From assembly GCF_009469765.1 (NCBI RefSeq), contig NZ_SSSQ01000004.1, forward strand, positions 186,001-250,000: DNA of 64,000 nt. The letters run 5' to 3'. The stretch is from Dechloromonas hortensis. GTDB lineage: Bacteria > Pseudomonadota > Gammaproteobacteria > Burkholderiales > Rhodocyclaceae. Below are positions 45,188-53,764 of this stretch, piece after piece. Position numbers and translations under genes: made by a program. The notes under the pieces were generated by a model. The model was not told the DNA's origin. It worked only from the letters and a program-made list of their open reading frames with translations, and ran no database searches. Within the stretch, counting starts at the first letter, position 1. The number at the start of each line of letters is the position of its first letter.

Positions 45188-45520
45188 TTAAAGCGGAATG
45201 ATGTCGTCGCCGCCGGAGCCGAAATTTCCGGCGTAGTGCGTTTGCTGGCGAACTTCCTTGCGGCGCAACAGCTTCTCCTGCACCTTGGCCGGCAAATCGG
45301 TAAAGAGAATCAAATCCTTGCTGATCAGCAATTCGATGGTGTCTTCGATGACGCGCACGAAATCGCGGTCGAGCTGACTGAGTTCGTTCTGCCGCCAGCG
45401 TTCGTGAATGAACTGGAGCACTTCCGGATTATCAGCCGGCAAGGCTTCCTGGGCATTACCCAGCGGCATCGGATGCAATTCGCGGATACAACCTGCACTA
45501 TCTCTGGCCACGTAAAGCAT
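45188..45520 (-). CDS. Hypothetical protein, 110 residues
   Basis: A soluble, mostly helical protein without signal peptide. It begins MLYVARDSAGCIRELHP, has an acidic helical middle (NPEVLQFIHERWRQNELSQLDRDFVRVIEDTIELLISKDLILFTDLP) and a C-terminal RRKEVRQQ and GSGGDDIIPL. I recall similar short proteins in Rhodocyclales with misleading tryptophan-synthase-like names but do not trust that name, and I assign no function. It is divergent from the transporter gene at 45643 and convergent with the M48 lipoprotein gene. Confidence 0.75.
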   Translation of the reverse strand: MLYVARDSAGCIRELHPMPLGNAQEALPADNPEVLQFIHERWRQNELSQLDRDFVRVIEDTIELLISKDLILFTDLPAKVQEKLLRRKEVRQQTHYAGNFGSGGDDIIPL

Positions 45521-45577
45521 ATCGATTCCTCATCATTGTTTGTCATCAAGTCTGCATCAGGCAGGCCCGCTTGGCAA

Positions 45578-45606
45578 TTGGACCAAAGTTCGAGGCAGGC
45601 GATAAT
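45578..45606 (+). promoter_or_regulatory. Candidate sigma-70 promoter of the MHS transporter gene
   Basis: TTGGAC (45578-45583), a 17-nt spacer and GATAAT (45601-45606), 37 nt before the ATG at 45643. The -35 differs from the consensus TTGACA in two positions and the -10 in one. Confidence 0.55.
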
Positions 45607-45642
45607 GCGCCCTTTCGTGCCTTACCCGACCGGCGACCACCC

Positions 45643-46959
45643 ATGAATTCCCCAGAAGCACAAAAGACAATCCAGAAAAAAGTGGTCATCGCCGCCTGTT
45701 TCGGCACCTTTCTCGAGTGGTACGACTTTCTGACCTTCGCCTCGCTGGCCACCTACTTCAGCATTCTCTTCTTCCCCTCCGACGACCCGGTCGCCGCGCT
45801 GCTGGCCAGTCTCGGCACTTTCGGTGTCGGCATGATCGTCCGCCCGCTCGGCGCCGCGCTGTTCGGCTCACTCGGCGACCGCCACGGCCGCCGTACCATT
45901 TTCCTGGTCACCATCGTGCTGATGGGCGTATCGACCGTCCTGGTCGGCCTGCTGCCGACTTACGAGCAGGTCGGCCTGCTTGCCCCGGCCTTGCTGCTCA
46001 TACTGCGCATGCTGCAAGGCCTGTCGGTCGGCGGCGAAATCGGCGGCGCCGCCGTCTATCTGACCGAACACGCCCCCGAGGGCAAACGCGGCCTCTATAC
46101 CAGCGTGCTGCAATTGATGGGGCCGCTCGGCATGATGGCCTCGACGCTGCAGATCGTGGCCCTGCAATACCTGCTCAGCGACGCGGATTTCAAGGCCTGG
46201 GGCTGGCGCATCCCCTTTCTGCTCTCGGCCCTGCTGCTCGCCATTTCGATCCGGAGCCGGATGAACCTGCACGAATCACCGGTCTTCAGCCATCTGCGCC
46301 AGAAAAACGCGCTGGCCAAGGCGCCGCTACGCGACTGCTTCCGCGACCGCCACACGCTGGGCCGCATGGCCCTGTTGTTCTTCTGTGTTTCGGCCGGCGG
46401 CTCCCTGCTCTTCTTCTCGGCCCAGGTCTATACCAGCGTCTTTCTGAAAACCGTGGTCATGCTGCCGGCCGCCCAGGCTGGTGGCCTTGTCATGATTTCC
46501 ACGCTGGCGCTGTTCCCGGCGACGCTATTCTGCGGCTGGCTGTCGGACAGGATCGGCCGTCGCCCGGTCCTGCTCGCCGGTCTGATCAGCGGCACTATCG
46601 CCATCTTTCCGGTCTTCCAGGGCTTGCTCCACTATGGCACGCTGCCGACGCCCGACCTGATGATGATCACGCTGCTCCTCCTGATCCTGGTCATCCCGCT
46701 AGCCTGTATCACCGGCCCGCAAACGGCCACCCTGCCCGAACTCTTTCCGGCCCGCACCCGCTACACCGCCGTCGCCCTGCCGCACAACCTGTCGGCCGGC
46801 TGGATCGGCGGCATGTCGCCACTGATGGTCACCTGGCTCGGCGTGCATTACGGCAACCCGCAGGCCGGCCTGTGGTACCCGACCGGCCTGCTCATCGTGG
46901 CCAGCCTGGTCGGTGTCTTTTTCCTGCCGGAAGTGCGTAACCGGCCGCTCGATCAGTAG
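45643..46959 (+). CDS. MFS transporter, metabolite:H+ symporter (MHS/ProP-like)
   Basis: A 438-residue, twelve-helix transporter. It has KKVVIAACFGTFLEWYDFLTFASLATYFS at the start, the motif GSLGDRHGRRTIFLVTI (MFS motif A) after helix 2, GRMLQGLSVGGEIGGAAVYLTEHAPEGKRG and, in the second half, GWLSDRIGRRPVL. This is the metabolite:H+ symporter branch that includes ProP, KgtP and citrate carriers. I chose the ATG at 45643; an in-frame codon at 45571 lies inside the predicted promoter. The substrate is likely a carboxylate or betaine but is not determined. It overlaps the convergent ankyrin gene by 7 nt. Confidence 0.93.
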   Translation: MNSPEAQKTIQKKVVIAACFGTFLEWYDFLTFASLATYFSILFFPSDDPVAALLASLGTFGVGMIVRPLGAALFGSLGDRHGRRTIFLVTIVLMGVSTVLVGLLPTYEQVGLLAPALLLILRMLQGLSVGGEIGGAAVYLTEHAPEGKRGLYTSVLQLMGPLGMMASTLQIVALQYLLSDADFKAWGWRIPFLLSALLLAISIRSRMNLHESPVFSHLRQKNALAKAPLRDCFRDRHTLGRMALLFFCVSAGGSLLFFSAQVYTSVFLKTVVMLPAAQAGGLVMISTLALFPATLFCGWLSDRIGRRPVLLAGLISGTIAIFPVFQGLLHYGTLPTPDLMMITLLLLILVIPLACITGPQTATLPELFPARTRYTAVALPHNLSAGWIGGMSPLMVTWLGVHYGNPQAGLWYPTGLLIVASLVGVFFLPEVRNRPLDQ

Positions 46960-48008
46960 TTTTTGACGGCGCCCTTGGGCGGCATTTTCGGCGTCCCGAA
47001 ATAGGTCGCCGCCGGCGCCTTGTAGCCGACCGCCTTGCCCTTGTTGTCGTAGATGATCTGGGCTGACTGTTCTTCCGGCTTTTTGCGACTGGCCGAGATT
47101 TCCAGCGTTGCCGCCCGAGCCGGCACCGGTGCCTGGCGATCCAGTTCGCTACGCACGATGCGCACCCGTTCGGCCGAGATCCGCTTGTCGATTGCTTCGG
47201 TCGACATGCCCCGTTCGATCAATTTCTCGCGCATGCCGAGCAGGTTCTCCAGTTCCTTCGAACTGCGCATCGAACGCTTCGGCTCGCCCCACTTTTCCTT
47301 GGGTTGGCTGACGGCGATATTGAATTCTTCCGGGTTGCTGACCATTCGGGCAATATTCAAATGGTTGTAGCGCATCGCCCATTCCAGGGCGCCATCGCCC
47401 CAGTCGTTGCGCGGCGTACGGTCGGCACCCTTTTCGATCAGCTTGCGGGCCAGGTCTTCCCGCCCCTCGTAGATCGCCATCATCAGTACGCTGGAGCCGT
47501 TGGTGCTGAGCGCATCGATATCGGCGCCTTGTTCGATCAGGTAATCCGTCACTTGGGCATGGCCGGCAAAGACGGCGTAATGCAGGGCCGACCATTGCCG
47601 TCCCGGGGCATTGATCCGCGCCCCCCGCTCGAGCAGCCACTTGACCGCCTCCTGATTGCCGCGCCAGGCTGCCAGCGCAATCGCCGTCTCGCCGTTGGCG
47701 TTGAGCCGGTTGATATCGGCGCCGCGCGAAATGAACAGGCGCATCAGGTCGAGATTACCCTCCCAGGCGCCAATCATTAGGCCGGAACCAATCCGGCTGC
47801 CCATAAAGTCGACGGGCAGGCCGGCATCGAGCCAGGCTTCGGCCTGCCGGAGATCGCCCAGCTCCATGTTGTTGGCGAAGGCGACCGGTGTCGGCAGGCT
47901 GACAGCCTGTTCTGCCTGGACCGGTAAAAACAGGCTCATCCCGATTATCATTGCGGCCAGTTTCTTACTGACCGACCGCTTCATTGCTGGTTTCATCAAC
48001 GCTTTCAT
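46953..48008 (-). CDS. Exported ankyrin-repeat protein
   Basis: A 351-residue protein with a signal peptide (KRSVSKKLAAMIIGMSLFLPVQA, then cleavage near residue 32). About five ankyrin repeats follow between residues 45 and 225 (SGLMIGAWEGNLDLMRLFISRGADINRL; TAIALAAWRGNQEAVKWLLERGARI; ALHYAVFAGHAQVTDYLIEQGADI; VLMMAIYEGREDLARKLIEKGADR). A charged helical C-terminal region follows, ending in a low-complexity tail. Function unknown; presumably a periplasmic scaffold. Alternative ATGs at 47996 and 47984 would also leave a signal peptide. The stop overlaps the convergent transporter stop by 7 nt. Confidence 0.88.
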   Translation of the reverse strand: MKALMKPAMKRSVSKKLAAMIIGMSLFLPVQAEQAVSLPTPVAFANNMELGDLRQAEAWLDAGLPVDFMGSRIGSGLMIGAWEGNLDLMRLFISRGADINRLNANGETAIALAAWRGNQEAVKWLLERGARINAPGRQWSALHYAVFAGHAQVTDYLIEQGADIDALSTNGSSVLMMAIYEGREDLARKLIEKGADRTPRNDWGDGALEWAMRYNHLNIARMVSNPEEFNIAVSQPKEKWGEPKRSMRSSKELENLLGMREKLIERGMSTEAIDKRISAERVRIVRSELDRQAPVPARAATLEISASRKKPEEQSAQIIYDNKGKAVGYKAPAATYFGTPKMPPKGAVKNY

Positions 48009-48033
48009 CCCTCAGGCCAGCCTGCATTTTCTC

Positions 48034-48561
48034 ATGACCCGGACCGATTACCGGCTACTGCTGGCTTTGGCAGCCTCCTTGCTGTTGCATTTGCTGCCTT
48101 TTATCGAGGCACTGCTCACCCAGCCAGCCCCTCCGCCTCAAGCACCGCCCTTGCAGGCCAGCCTGCGCGCGCCAGCCCCCCTACCGGAGCAGGTTCCGCT
48201 GAGCTTGCCGGAACCCAGTGCCGCCACGCCCAAAGCCGTAGCGCCCCCACCGCAACCAAGCCCAAAAAATAGTACAAAAGTTATAAAATCATGGACACAG
48301 GAAATTCAGCGCCAATTCCTGAAGCAGCAGAAGCAGGGAATTTTCTACCCCGCCGAAGCCATTGCCCAAGGCCTTGAAGGTGACGTCCTGGTCCTGATCG
48401 TTCTCGACCATGAAGGCCAGGTGGTCGGGGCTCGGGTTGAGGAAAGCAGCGGTTTCCGCCTGCTCGATGACGGGGCACTGCAGGCGGCGCGCGCGCTGCG
48501 TGCCCTGCCGGCCGAGACGCCCCGCGAGACGCTGCTGCCGATTCGTTTCCGGCTGAAATAA
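48034..48561 (+). CDS. TonB family protein
   Basis: A 175-residue protein with an N-terminal transmembrane helix (YRLLLALAASLLLHLLPFIEALL), a proline-rich spacer (about residues 30-85, many PAPPPQ, PLP, PPQPSP), and a TonB C-terminal domain (IFYPAEAIAQGLEGDVLVLIVLDHEGQVVGARVEESSGFRLLDDGALQAARAL). It has the Tyr-Pro and Gly pattern of energy-transducing TonB. No exbB or exbD lies nearby, so it uses a partner set elsewhere. The ATG at 48034 is the only sensible start; an upstream in-frame extension would overlap the divergent ankyrin gene. Confidence 0.85.
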   Translation: MTRTDYRLLLALAASLLLHLLPFIEALLTQPAPPPQAPPLQASLRAPAPLPEQVPLSLPEPSAATPKAVAPPPQPSPKNSTKVIKSWTQEIQRQFLKQQKQGIFYPAEAIAQGLEGDVLVLIVLDHEGQVVGARVEESSGFRLLDDGALQAARALRALPAETPRETLLPIRFRLK

Positions 48562-48600
48562 TTTTCTGGCAGAGACAAACGTCTGCTAGTTTTTACATTT

Positions 48601-48629
48601 TTTACCGGTGTATTATCGGCAAATAATAT
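48601..48629 (+). promoter_or_regulatory. Candidate sigma-70 promoter of the Cache chemoreceptor gene
   Basis: TTTACC (48601-48606), a 17-nt spacer and TAATAT (48624-48629), in a markedly AT-rich stretch 59 nt before the ATG. The match is moderate. A flagellar sigma-28 box would be expected for a chemoreceptor but is seen only in the reverse orientation (TTATCGGC), so I do not claim it. Confidence 0.35.
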
Positions 48630-48687
48630 TAATTAATCGCTGAACAGCCCGTTAGAGGCCGTCGTTTTTTGGATAGGGGAAATTGCC

Positions 48688-50322
48688 ATGAATAGTCTGA
48701 GTTCGCTGCGCGTTTCGACGCGTATGCAGTTGCTGGTTGGGCTGACCCTGATCGGCCTGCTCGCGCTCTGCCTGACCTCCTTGTTCCAGCTCAAGTCGAG
48801 CATGCTGGACGACCGCAAACAGAAGACCCGCAACCTGGTCGAAGTGGGCGTGGGCATTCTTGCCCACCACCAAAAATTGGTTACCGAGGGCAAGCTGTCG
48901 GAGGAAGATGCCAAGAAAGCCGCCCGCGACAGCCTGCGCGGCCTGCGCTACGACAAGGACGACTACTATTTCGCATTCGATACCACCGGCACCTATTTCG
49001 TGCACGGCGGCAACCCGGCAGCGGAAGGGCAAAACAAGATCGACCTGAAGGACACCAATGGCAAGCTGATCATCAAGGAACTGATCAGTGCCGGCCAGAG
49101 TGGCGGCGGCTTTGTCGATTATTGGTTCCCGCGCGCCGGACAACAGACGCCGGAACCCAAACTCTCCTACGCAGCTCCGTTTGCCCCCTGGGGCTGGGTG
49201 CTGGGCACAGGCATCTATATTGACGATATCGATCGTCAATACAAGGAAGGCGCCCTGTTGCTCGGCGGCATCTCGTTCGTCCTGCTCGCCCTGCTCAGCC
49301 TGGTTGGCTGGCAGGTCAGTTCCAGCATCCTGCGTCAGTTGGGCGGCGAACCGAAAACAGCAACGGAGATCATGCAGCGCGTCGCCGATGGCGACCTGAC
49401 GGCCAAGCTGGACAACGCGCCGGCTGGCAGCCTGCTGCACGCGCTCGGCGGCATGGTTTCCTCGCTGCGCCAGCTGGTCAGCGTCATCCATACCGATGCC
49501 AATACGCTGGTCGACAATGCCGAGCACATTGCCCGCGCTTCGGAGGAAGTGGCCAAAGCGGCCGAGCATCAGGCCGACTCGACGTCGGCGATGGCAGCCG
49601 CAATCGAGGAACTGACCGTCAGCTCGAACCACATTTCCGACAGCGCCCGGGAAACGGCCCGCGAGACCACCGATGCAGTCCAACTGGCCGGCCAGGGTAG
49701 CAGCCGGGTCAACCAGGCTTCGCAGGCCATCCAGAAGATTTCCGACACGGTGTCCGACGCCTCCGGCCGTATTCGCGCGCTGGAAGAACGGGCCAAGCAG
49801 GTTTCCTCGATTGCCAATGTGATCAAGGACATTGCCGGGCAGACCAATTTGCTGGCCCTGAATGCGGCCATCGAGGCCGCCCGTGCCGGCGAGCAGGGGC
49901 GCGGTTTTGCCGTGGTTGCCGACGAGGTGCGCAAGCTGGCCGAACGTACTTCCTCGGCGACGCTGGAAATCGAACAGATGATCACCGGCATCCAGAACGA
50001 CACAGTCGGCGCCGTCGAAGCGATGAGCGCCGCCCTGCCAGAAGTTCAGGAAGGCGTCGAACTGGCCAACTCGGCTTCCGAGTCGCTGCAGGCGATCGAG
50101 GACGGGGCCCGCCGGACCCTGGAACGGGTTGGCGAAGTAGCCGACGCAACGCTGGAACAAAGCTCGGCCAGCACGTCGATTGCCCAGCGCGTCGAGCAGA
50201 TTGCCAACATGGTCGAGGAAACCACCGAAACCATCCGCGGCACGGCGGCAACCGCGCATGAGCTGGAAAACATTGCCAACAACCTGAAACAGCAGATCGG
50301 CAAGTTCAGAATCTCAGGCTGA
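48688..50322 (+). CDS. Methyl-accepting chemotaxis protein with periplasmic sCache domain
   Basis: A 544-residue chemoreceptor. Transmembrane helix 1 (about residues 14-36) is followed by a single-Cache sensor (about residues 40-185) with [31 protein letters not shown] and [20 protein letters not shown], which is the sCache_2 signature. Helix 2 (about 195-215), HAMP and the signalling domain follow; the tip motif is [38 protein letters not shown]. sCache_2 receptors often bind small carboxylates or propionate. No C-terminal CheR-binding pentapeptide is present; it ends KFRISG. Followed by a terminator hairpin. Confidence 0.95.
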   Translation: MNSLSSLRVSTRMQLLVGLTLIGLLALCLTSLFQLKSSMLDDRKQKTRNLVEVGVGILAHHQKLVTEGKLSEEDAKKAARDSLRGLRYDKDDYYFAFDTTGTYFVHGGNPAAEGQNKIDLKDTNGKLIIKELISAGQSGGGFVDYWFPRAGQQTPEPKLSYAAPFAPWGWVLGTGIYIDDIDRQYKEGALLLGGISFVLLALLSLVGWQVSSSILRQLGGEPKTATEIMQRVADGDLTAKLDNAPAGSLLHALGGMVSSLRQLVSVIHTDANTLVDNAEHIARASEEVAKAAEHQADSTSAMAAAIEELTVSSNHISDSARETARETTDAVQLAGQGSSRVNQASQAIQKISDTVSDASGRIRALEERAKQVSSIANVIKDIAGQTNLLALNAAIEAARAGEQGRGFAVVADEVRKLAERTSSATLEIEQMITGIQNDTVGAVEAMSAALPEVQEGVELANSASESLQAIEDGARRTLERVGEVADATLEQSSASTSIAQRVEQIANMVEETTETIRGTAATAHELENIANNLKQQIGKFRISG

Positions 50323-50344
50323 CCGACTCACTCAAAGCACACTC

Positions 50345-50370
50345 CGGGGCGGCCTCAAACCGCCCCGTTT
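50345..50370. terminator. Terminator hairpin between convergent chemoreceptor and CoA-transferase genes
   Basis: CGGGGCGG / CCGCCCCG with a CCTCAAA loop, then TTTTCTTTC on the plus strand. The right arm covers the last codons and stop of the convergent CoA-transferase gene. Confidence 0.75.
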
Positions 50371-51554
50371 TCTTTCAGGGCGGCGATTTGCGCGGGCGAA
50401 TAGCCCAGCGCCGACAAGACCTCTTCGGTATGCGCCCCCAATTCGGGGCCGAGCCATTCGGTACTCCCCGGCGTCGCCGACAGCTTGGGCACGATGCCGG
50501 GAATGCGAAACGGCCGCCCGTCGGGCAGCTTGGCCGTCTCCAGCATTTGCCGGGCGATGAATTGCGGGTCGGCAAACATGTCGACCGCCGAATAGACGCG
50601 TGATGACGGCACCTCCGCCGTGGCCAGCATGGCCAGCACCTCGGCCTCGTCGCGCGCGCCGCACCAGTTGTCGATCAGCCCGTAGATTTCGTCGCGGCGG
50701 GCATCGCGCCCAGCGTTGTCGGCCAGGCCGGGATCATCGGCCAGATCGCTGCGCTCCATGGCATGCATCAGGCGCTTGAAGATGGCGTCGCCATTGGCGC
50801 CGATGGTGACGTGCTTGCCGTCGCGCGTCGTATGCGTATTGGACGGGGTAATGCCCGGCATGATGTTGCCGGTCCGCTCGCGAATGAAGCCGAAGACATC
50901 GAACTCCGGCACCAACGATTCCATCATCGCGAACACCGCTTCGTAAAGCGCAACATCGACCACCTGTCCGGCCCCGCCATTGACTTCCTTGTGGCGCAGG
51001 GCCATCAGTGCGCCGATGGCGCCCCACAGCGCGGCAATCGAATCGCCGATGGAAATACCGGTACGGACCGGCGGCCGATCCGGGAAGCCGGTGATGTAGC
51101 GCAAGCCGCCCATCGACTCGCCGACCGCGCCGAATCCCGGCTGGTCCTTGTACGGGCCAGTCTGCCCGAAGCCGGAAAGGCGGACCATGACCAGGCCGGG
51201 ATTGGCCTCCTTCAGCACCTCCCAGCCCAGGCCGAGCTTTTCCAGCACGCCGGGACGAAAATTCTCGACCAGGATATCCGCCTCGACAATCAGCTTGCGG
51301 ACGAACTCACGGCCTTCCGGGTGTTTCAAATTGGCGGTCACCGACTTCTTGTTGCGCGCCTGGACGTACCACCACAACGAGGTGCCTTCGTACAGCTTGC
51401 GCCACTTGCGCAGCGGGTCGCCGCCATCCGGCGCCTCGACCTTGATCACCTCGGCCCCGAATTCGGCCATGATGCGGGTGCAGAACGGGCCGGCGATCAA
51501 TGTCCCCAGCTCCACCACTTTCAGGCCGGCCAGCGGCTTTTGTATTTCGCTCAT
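50355..51554 (-). CDS. CaiB/BaiF family CoA-transferase
   Basis: A 399-residue family III CoA-transferase. It begins KPLAGLKVVELGTLIAGPFCTRIMAEFGAEVIKVEAPDGGDPLR, the family N-terminus, and contains VTANLKHPEGREFVRKLIVEADILVENFRPGVLEKLGL and SGFGQTGPYKDQPGFGAVGESMGG, where the Asp after GPY would be the CoA-linked catalytic residue. The ATG at 51554 starts 1 nt after the murI stop. The substrate acids cannot be read from the sequence; the family includes formyl-, succinyl- and crotonobetainyl-CoA transferases. It may be coupled to murI. Confidence 0.92.
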   Translation of the reverse strand: MSEIQKPLAGLKVVELGTLIAGPFCTRIMAEFGAEVIKVEAPDGGDPLRKWRKLYEGTSLWWYVQARNKKSVTANLKHPEGREFVRKLIVEADILVENFRPGVLEKLGLGWEVLKEANPGLVMVRLSGFGQTGPYKDQPGFGAVGESMGGLRYITGFPDRPPVRTGISIGDSIAALWGAIGALMALRHKEVNGGAGQVVDVALYEAVFAMMESLVPEFDVFGFIRERTGNIMPGITPSNTHTTRDGKHVTIGANGDAIFKRLMHAMERSDLADDPGLADNAGRDARRDEIYGLIDNWCGARDEAEVLAMLATAEVPSSRVYSAVDMFADPQFIARQMLETAKLPDGRPFRIPGIVPKLSATPGSTEWLGPELGAHTEEVLSALGYSPAQIAALKENGAV

Positions 51555-51555
51555 C

Positions 51556-52347
51556 TCAGGGTTCCCAGTGTTCAACGGGCAATTTCTGCCCCCACAGGCG
51601 GTCGACCGTAGCAATCACCCGGGCCGGCGCACCGCTGGTCGCAATCTGCAGATGACCATGGCCGCCGCCGAGCAGATCCTTCGCACCCAGCAAACGCTCC
51701 AGTTGGCGCGCCACCGGTTCACCGGTATCGAGCAGGCTGACGCCGGCCGGCATTCGTGCCGCAATTGCCTCGGCCACCCACGGGTAATGTGTGCAGCCGA
51801 GGACGACGACATCCGCCCCGGCTGCCGCCAGTGGCGTGACAAAACCATCGAGCAGGGCCAGGACCTGCGCACTGTGCGGCCCCTGCTCCTCGATCGTCTC
51901 GGCCAAGCCCGGGCAGGCCTGCGCGACGACACGCAGATGATTGGCGTGATTGCCGACCAGGCGCTGGAAACGTTCGCTCTGCAAGGTCCGGGTCGTCGCC
52001 AGGACGCCGATCACACCGCTCCGGGTCAGGCTGGCGGCCGGCTTGACGCCGGGTTCCAGGGCGACGATCGGCAAGCTGCTGGCCGCCCGGATCGCCTCCG
52101 CCGCCGCTGCCGTCGCCGTGTTGCAGGCGATGACCAGCGCCTTGGCGCCGCGCCGGGCGAGTGCCTCGGCGATCAGGACGCCGCGCTCCTTGAGGAAAGT
52201 CTCCGGGCGGTCGCCGTAGGGCAAAAAGCGGGTATCGGCAAAATAGAAGAAATCTTCCTGCGGCAGGCGGTCCCGCAGGGCGCGCAACACGGTCAGGCCG
52301 CCGAGGCCGGAGTCGAAAACGGCAATGGGTTGGTTGTTCAATGGCAT
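51556..52347 (-). CDS. murI: Glutamate racemase MurI
   Basis: It interconverts L- and D-glutamate for peptidoglycan. The 263-residue protein has the two cysteine-based catalytic motifs: VIACNTATA near residue 75 and LGCTHYPW near residue 186, the two-base pair of the family. The N-terminal motif is IAVFDSGLGGLTVLRAL with the catalytic Asp. The start is the ATG at 52347. It follows icd on the same strand across a terminator, so it probably has its own transcript. Confidence 0.96.
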   Translation of the reverse strand: MPLNNQPIAVFDSGLGGLTVLRALRDRLPQEDFFYFADTRFLPYGDRPETFLKERGVLIAEALARRGAKALVIACNTATAAAAEAIRAASSLPIVALEPGVKPAASLTRSGVIGVLATTRTLQSERFQRLVGNHANHLRVVAQACPGLAETIEEQGPHSAQVLALLDGFVTPLAAAGADVVVLGCTHYPWVAEAIAARMPAGVSLLDTGEPVARQLERLLGAKDLLGGGHGHLQIATSGAPARVIATVDRLWGQKLPVEHWEP

Positions 52348-52361
52348 GCCCGGAAAAGAAG

Positions 52362-52383
52362 AAGCCCCCTGGCGGGGGGCTCA
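52362..52383 (-). terminator. Terminator of icd
   Basis: GAGCCCCCCGCC / GGGGGCT-type hairpin (AGCCCCC TGGC GGGGGGCT on the plus strand), followed on the minus strand by a T-rich CTTCTTCTTTTCC, 23 nt after the icd stop. Confidence 0.7.
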
Positions 52384-52405
52384 TTCAACCACAATCGCGC
52401 CCGAA

Positions 52406-53647
52406 TTACATGCGGGCGATCATCGCGTCGCCAAAGGCGGAACAGGACAGCTCCTCGGCGCCATCCATCAGGCGGGCGAAGTCATAGGTCACCTGCTTGT
52501 CGCCGATGGCTGCCTCCATGGCCTTGATGACCAGGTTGGCGGCTTCCACCCAGCCGAGATGGCGCAGCATCATTTCGGCGGAGAGGATCAGCGAGCCCGG
52601 ATTGACCTTGTCCAGCCCGGCATACTTCGGCGCCGTGCCATGCGTCGCCTCGAAACAGGCATAGTTGTCGGAGATGTTGGCGCCCGGCGCGATGCCGATG
52701 CCGCCGACCTGAGCAGCCAGCGCGTCGGAAATGTAGTCGCCGTTCAGGTTGGTGGTGACGATGGTGTCGTACTCGGCTGGCCGCAACAGGATCTGCTGCA
52801 GGAAGGCGTCGGCGATGGAGTCCTTGACGGTGACTTCACGACCGGTGTTCGGGTTGGTGAAATGACACCACGGGCCACCGTCGATCAACTGGGCACCGAA
52901 CTCTTCCTGGGCGACCTTGTAGGCGATGTCGCGGAACAGGCCTTCGGTGAACTTCATGATGTTGCCCTTGTGCACGATGGTCAGCGACTTGCGGTCGTTG
53001 GCGATGACGTACTTGAGCGCGGCGCGAACCAGACGGGTGGTGCCTTCGATGGAGATCGGCTTGATGCCGATGCCGGAGGTTTCCGGGAAACGTATCTTCT
53101 TGACGCCCATTTCCTGCTGCAGGAATTCGATGACCTTCCTGGCGCCTTCGGATTCGGCCGCCCATTCGATGCCGGCATAAATGTCTTCGGTGTTCTCGCG
53201 GAAGATGACCATGTTGGTCAGTTCCGGATGCTTCAGCGGTGACGGCACGCCCTTGAAGTACTGAACCGGACGGACGCACTGGTAGAGGTCGAGTTCCTGG
53301 CGCAGGGCAACGTTCAGCGAGCGGATGCCGCCGCCGACCGGCGTCGTCATCGGGCCCTTGATCGACACCGAGTATTCCTTCAGGGCATCGAAGGTTTCCT
53401 TGGGGAACCATTCGTCCGGGCCGTAGAGGCGGGTGGATTTCTCACCGGCATAGACCTCCATCCAGTGGATCTTCCTTTTGCCGCCGTAGGCCTTGTCGAC
53501 CGCAGCATCGATCACCTTGATCATGACCGGGGTGATGTCGATGCCAATACCGTCGCCTTCGATGAACGGAATGATCGGATTGTCCGGAATCGCCTGGCCC
53601 GGAACGATTTTCTGACCACCTGACGGAACCTTGATGTGAGATGCCAT
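52406..53647 (-). CDS. icd: NADP-dependent isocitrate dehydrogenase, dimeric (Icd)
   Basis: A 413-residue dimeric enzyme that oxidises isocitrate to 2-oxoglutarate. The segment [20 protein letters not shown] includes the Ser of RSLN that AceK phosphorylates in E. coli (Ser113), so this enzyme should be subject to AceK control. The substrate-binding [13 protein letters not shown] and the NADP-binding HGTAPKYAG are present. The ATG at 53647 is chosen over 53725 because the family begins MxSHIKVPxGG. A promoter is seen upstream overlapping the acyltransferase stop. It acts with aceA/aceB and aceK at the isocitrate branch point. Confidence 0.98.
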   Translation of the reverse strand: MASHIKVPSGGQKIVPGQAIPDNPIIPFIEGDGIGIDITPVMIKVIDAAVDKAYGGKRKIHWMEVYAGEKSTRLYGPDEWFPKETFDALKEYSVSIKGPMTTPVGGGIRSLNVALRQELDLYQCVRPVQYFKGVPSPLKHPELTNMVIFRENTEDIYAGIEWAAESEGARKVIEFLQQEMGVKKIRFPETSGIGIKPISIEGTTRLVRAALKYVIANDRKSLTIVHKGNIMKFTEGLFRDIAYKVAQEEFGAQLIDGGPWCHFTNPNTGREVTVKDSIADAFLQQILLRPAEYDTIVTTNLNGDYISDALAAQVGGIGIAPGANISDNYACFEATHGTAPKYAGLDKVNPGSLILSAEMMLRHLGWVEAANLVIKAMEAAIGDKQVTYDFARLMDGAEELSCSAFGDAMIARM

Positions 53648-53734
53648 AGTCACTCCTAGCGTTGTTATTGGGTTGCCTTGAGCGGTCGCGAACACTCGGG
53701 AAGCCGCCTCTCCTCCAACGGGCAACCAGCGCTA

Positions 53735-53764
53735 ATTATGGAACAAAATCAGCGCTGATGTCAG
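53735..53764 (-). promoter_or_regulatory. Candidate sigma-70 promoter of icd
   Basis: On the minus strand, CTGACA (53764-53759), an 18-nt spacer and CATAAT (53740-53735), 88 nt before the icd ATG. Three AGCGCT hexamers lie around it (53728-53733, 53751-53756, 53763-53768). The -35 overlaps the stop codon of the upstream acyltransferase gene. Confidence 0.5.

Noticed and set aside
46953..46959. 7-nt overlap of the convergent transporter and ankyrin genes
   Set aside because: Both frames are complete and the overlap is only in the stop regions, which is common and not informative.
48605..48625. Possible flagellar sigma-28 promoter (TTATCGGC)
   Set aside because: The sequence is the reverse complement of the GCCGATAA box and points away from the chemoreceptor, and no TAAAGTTT partner lies at the right distance.
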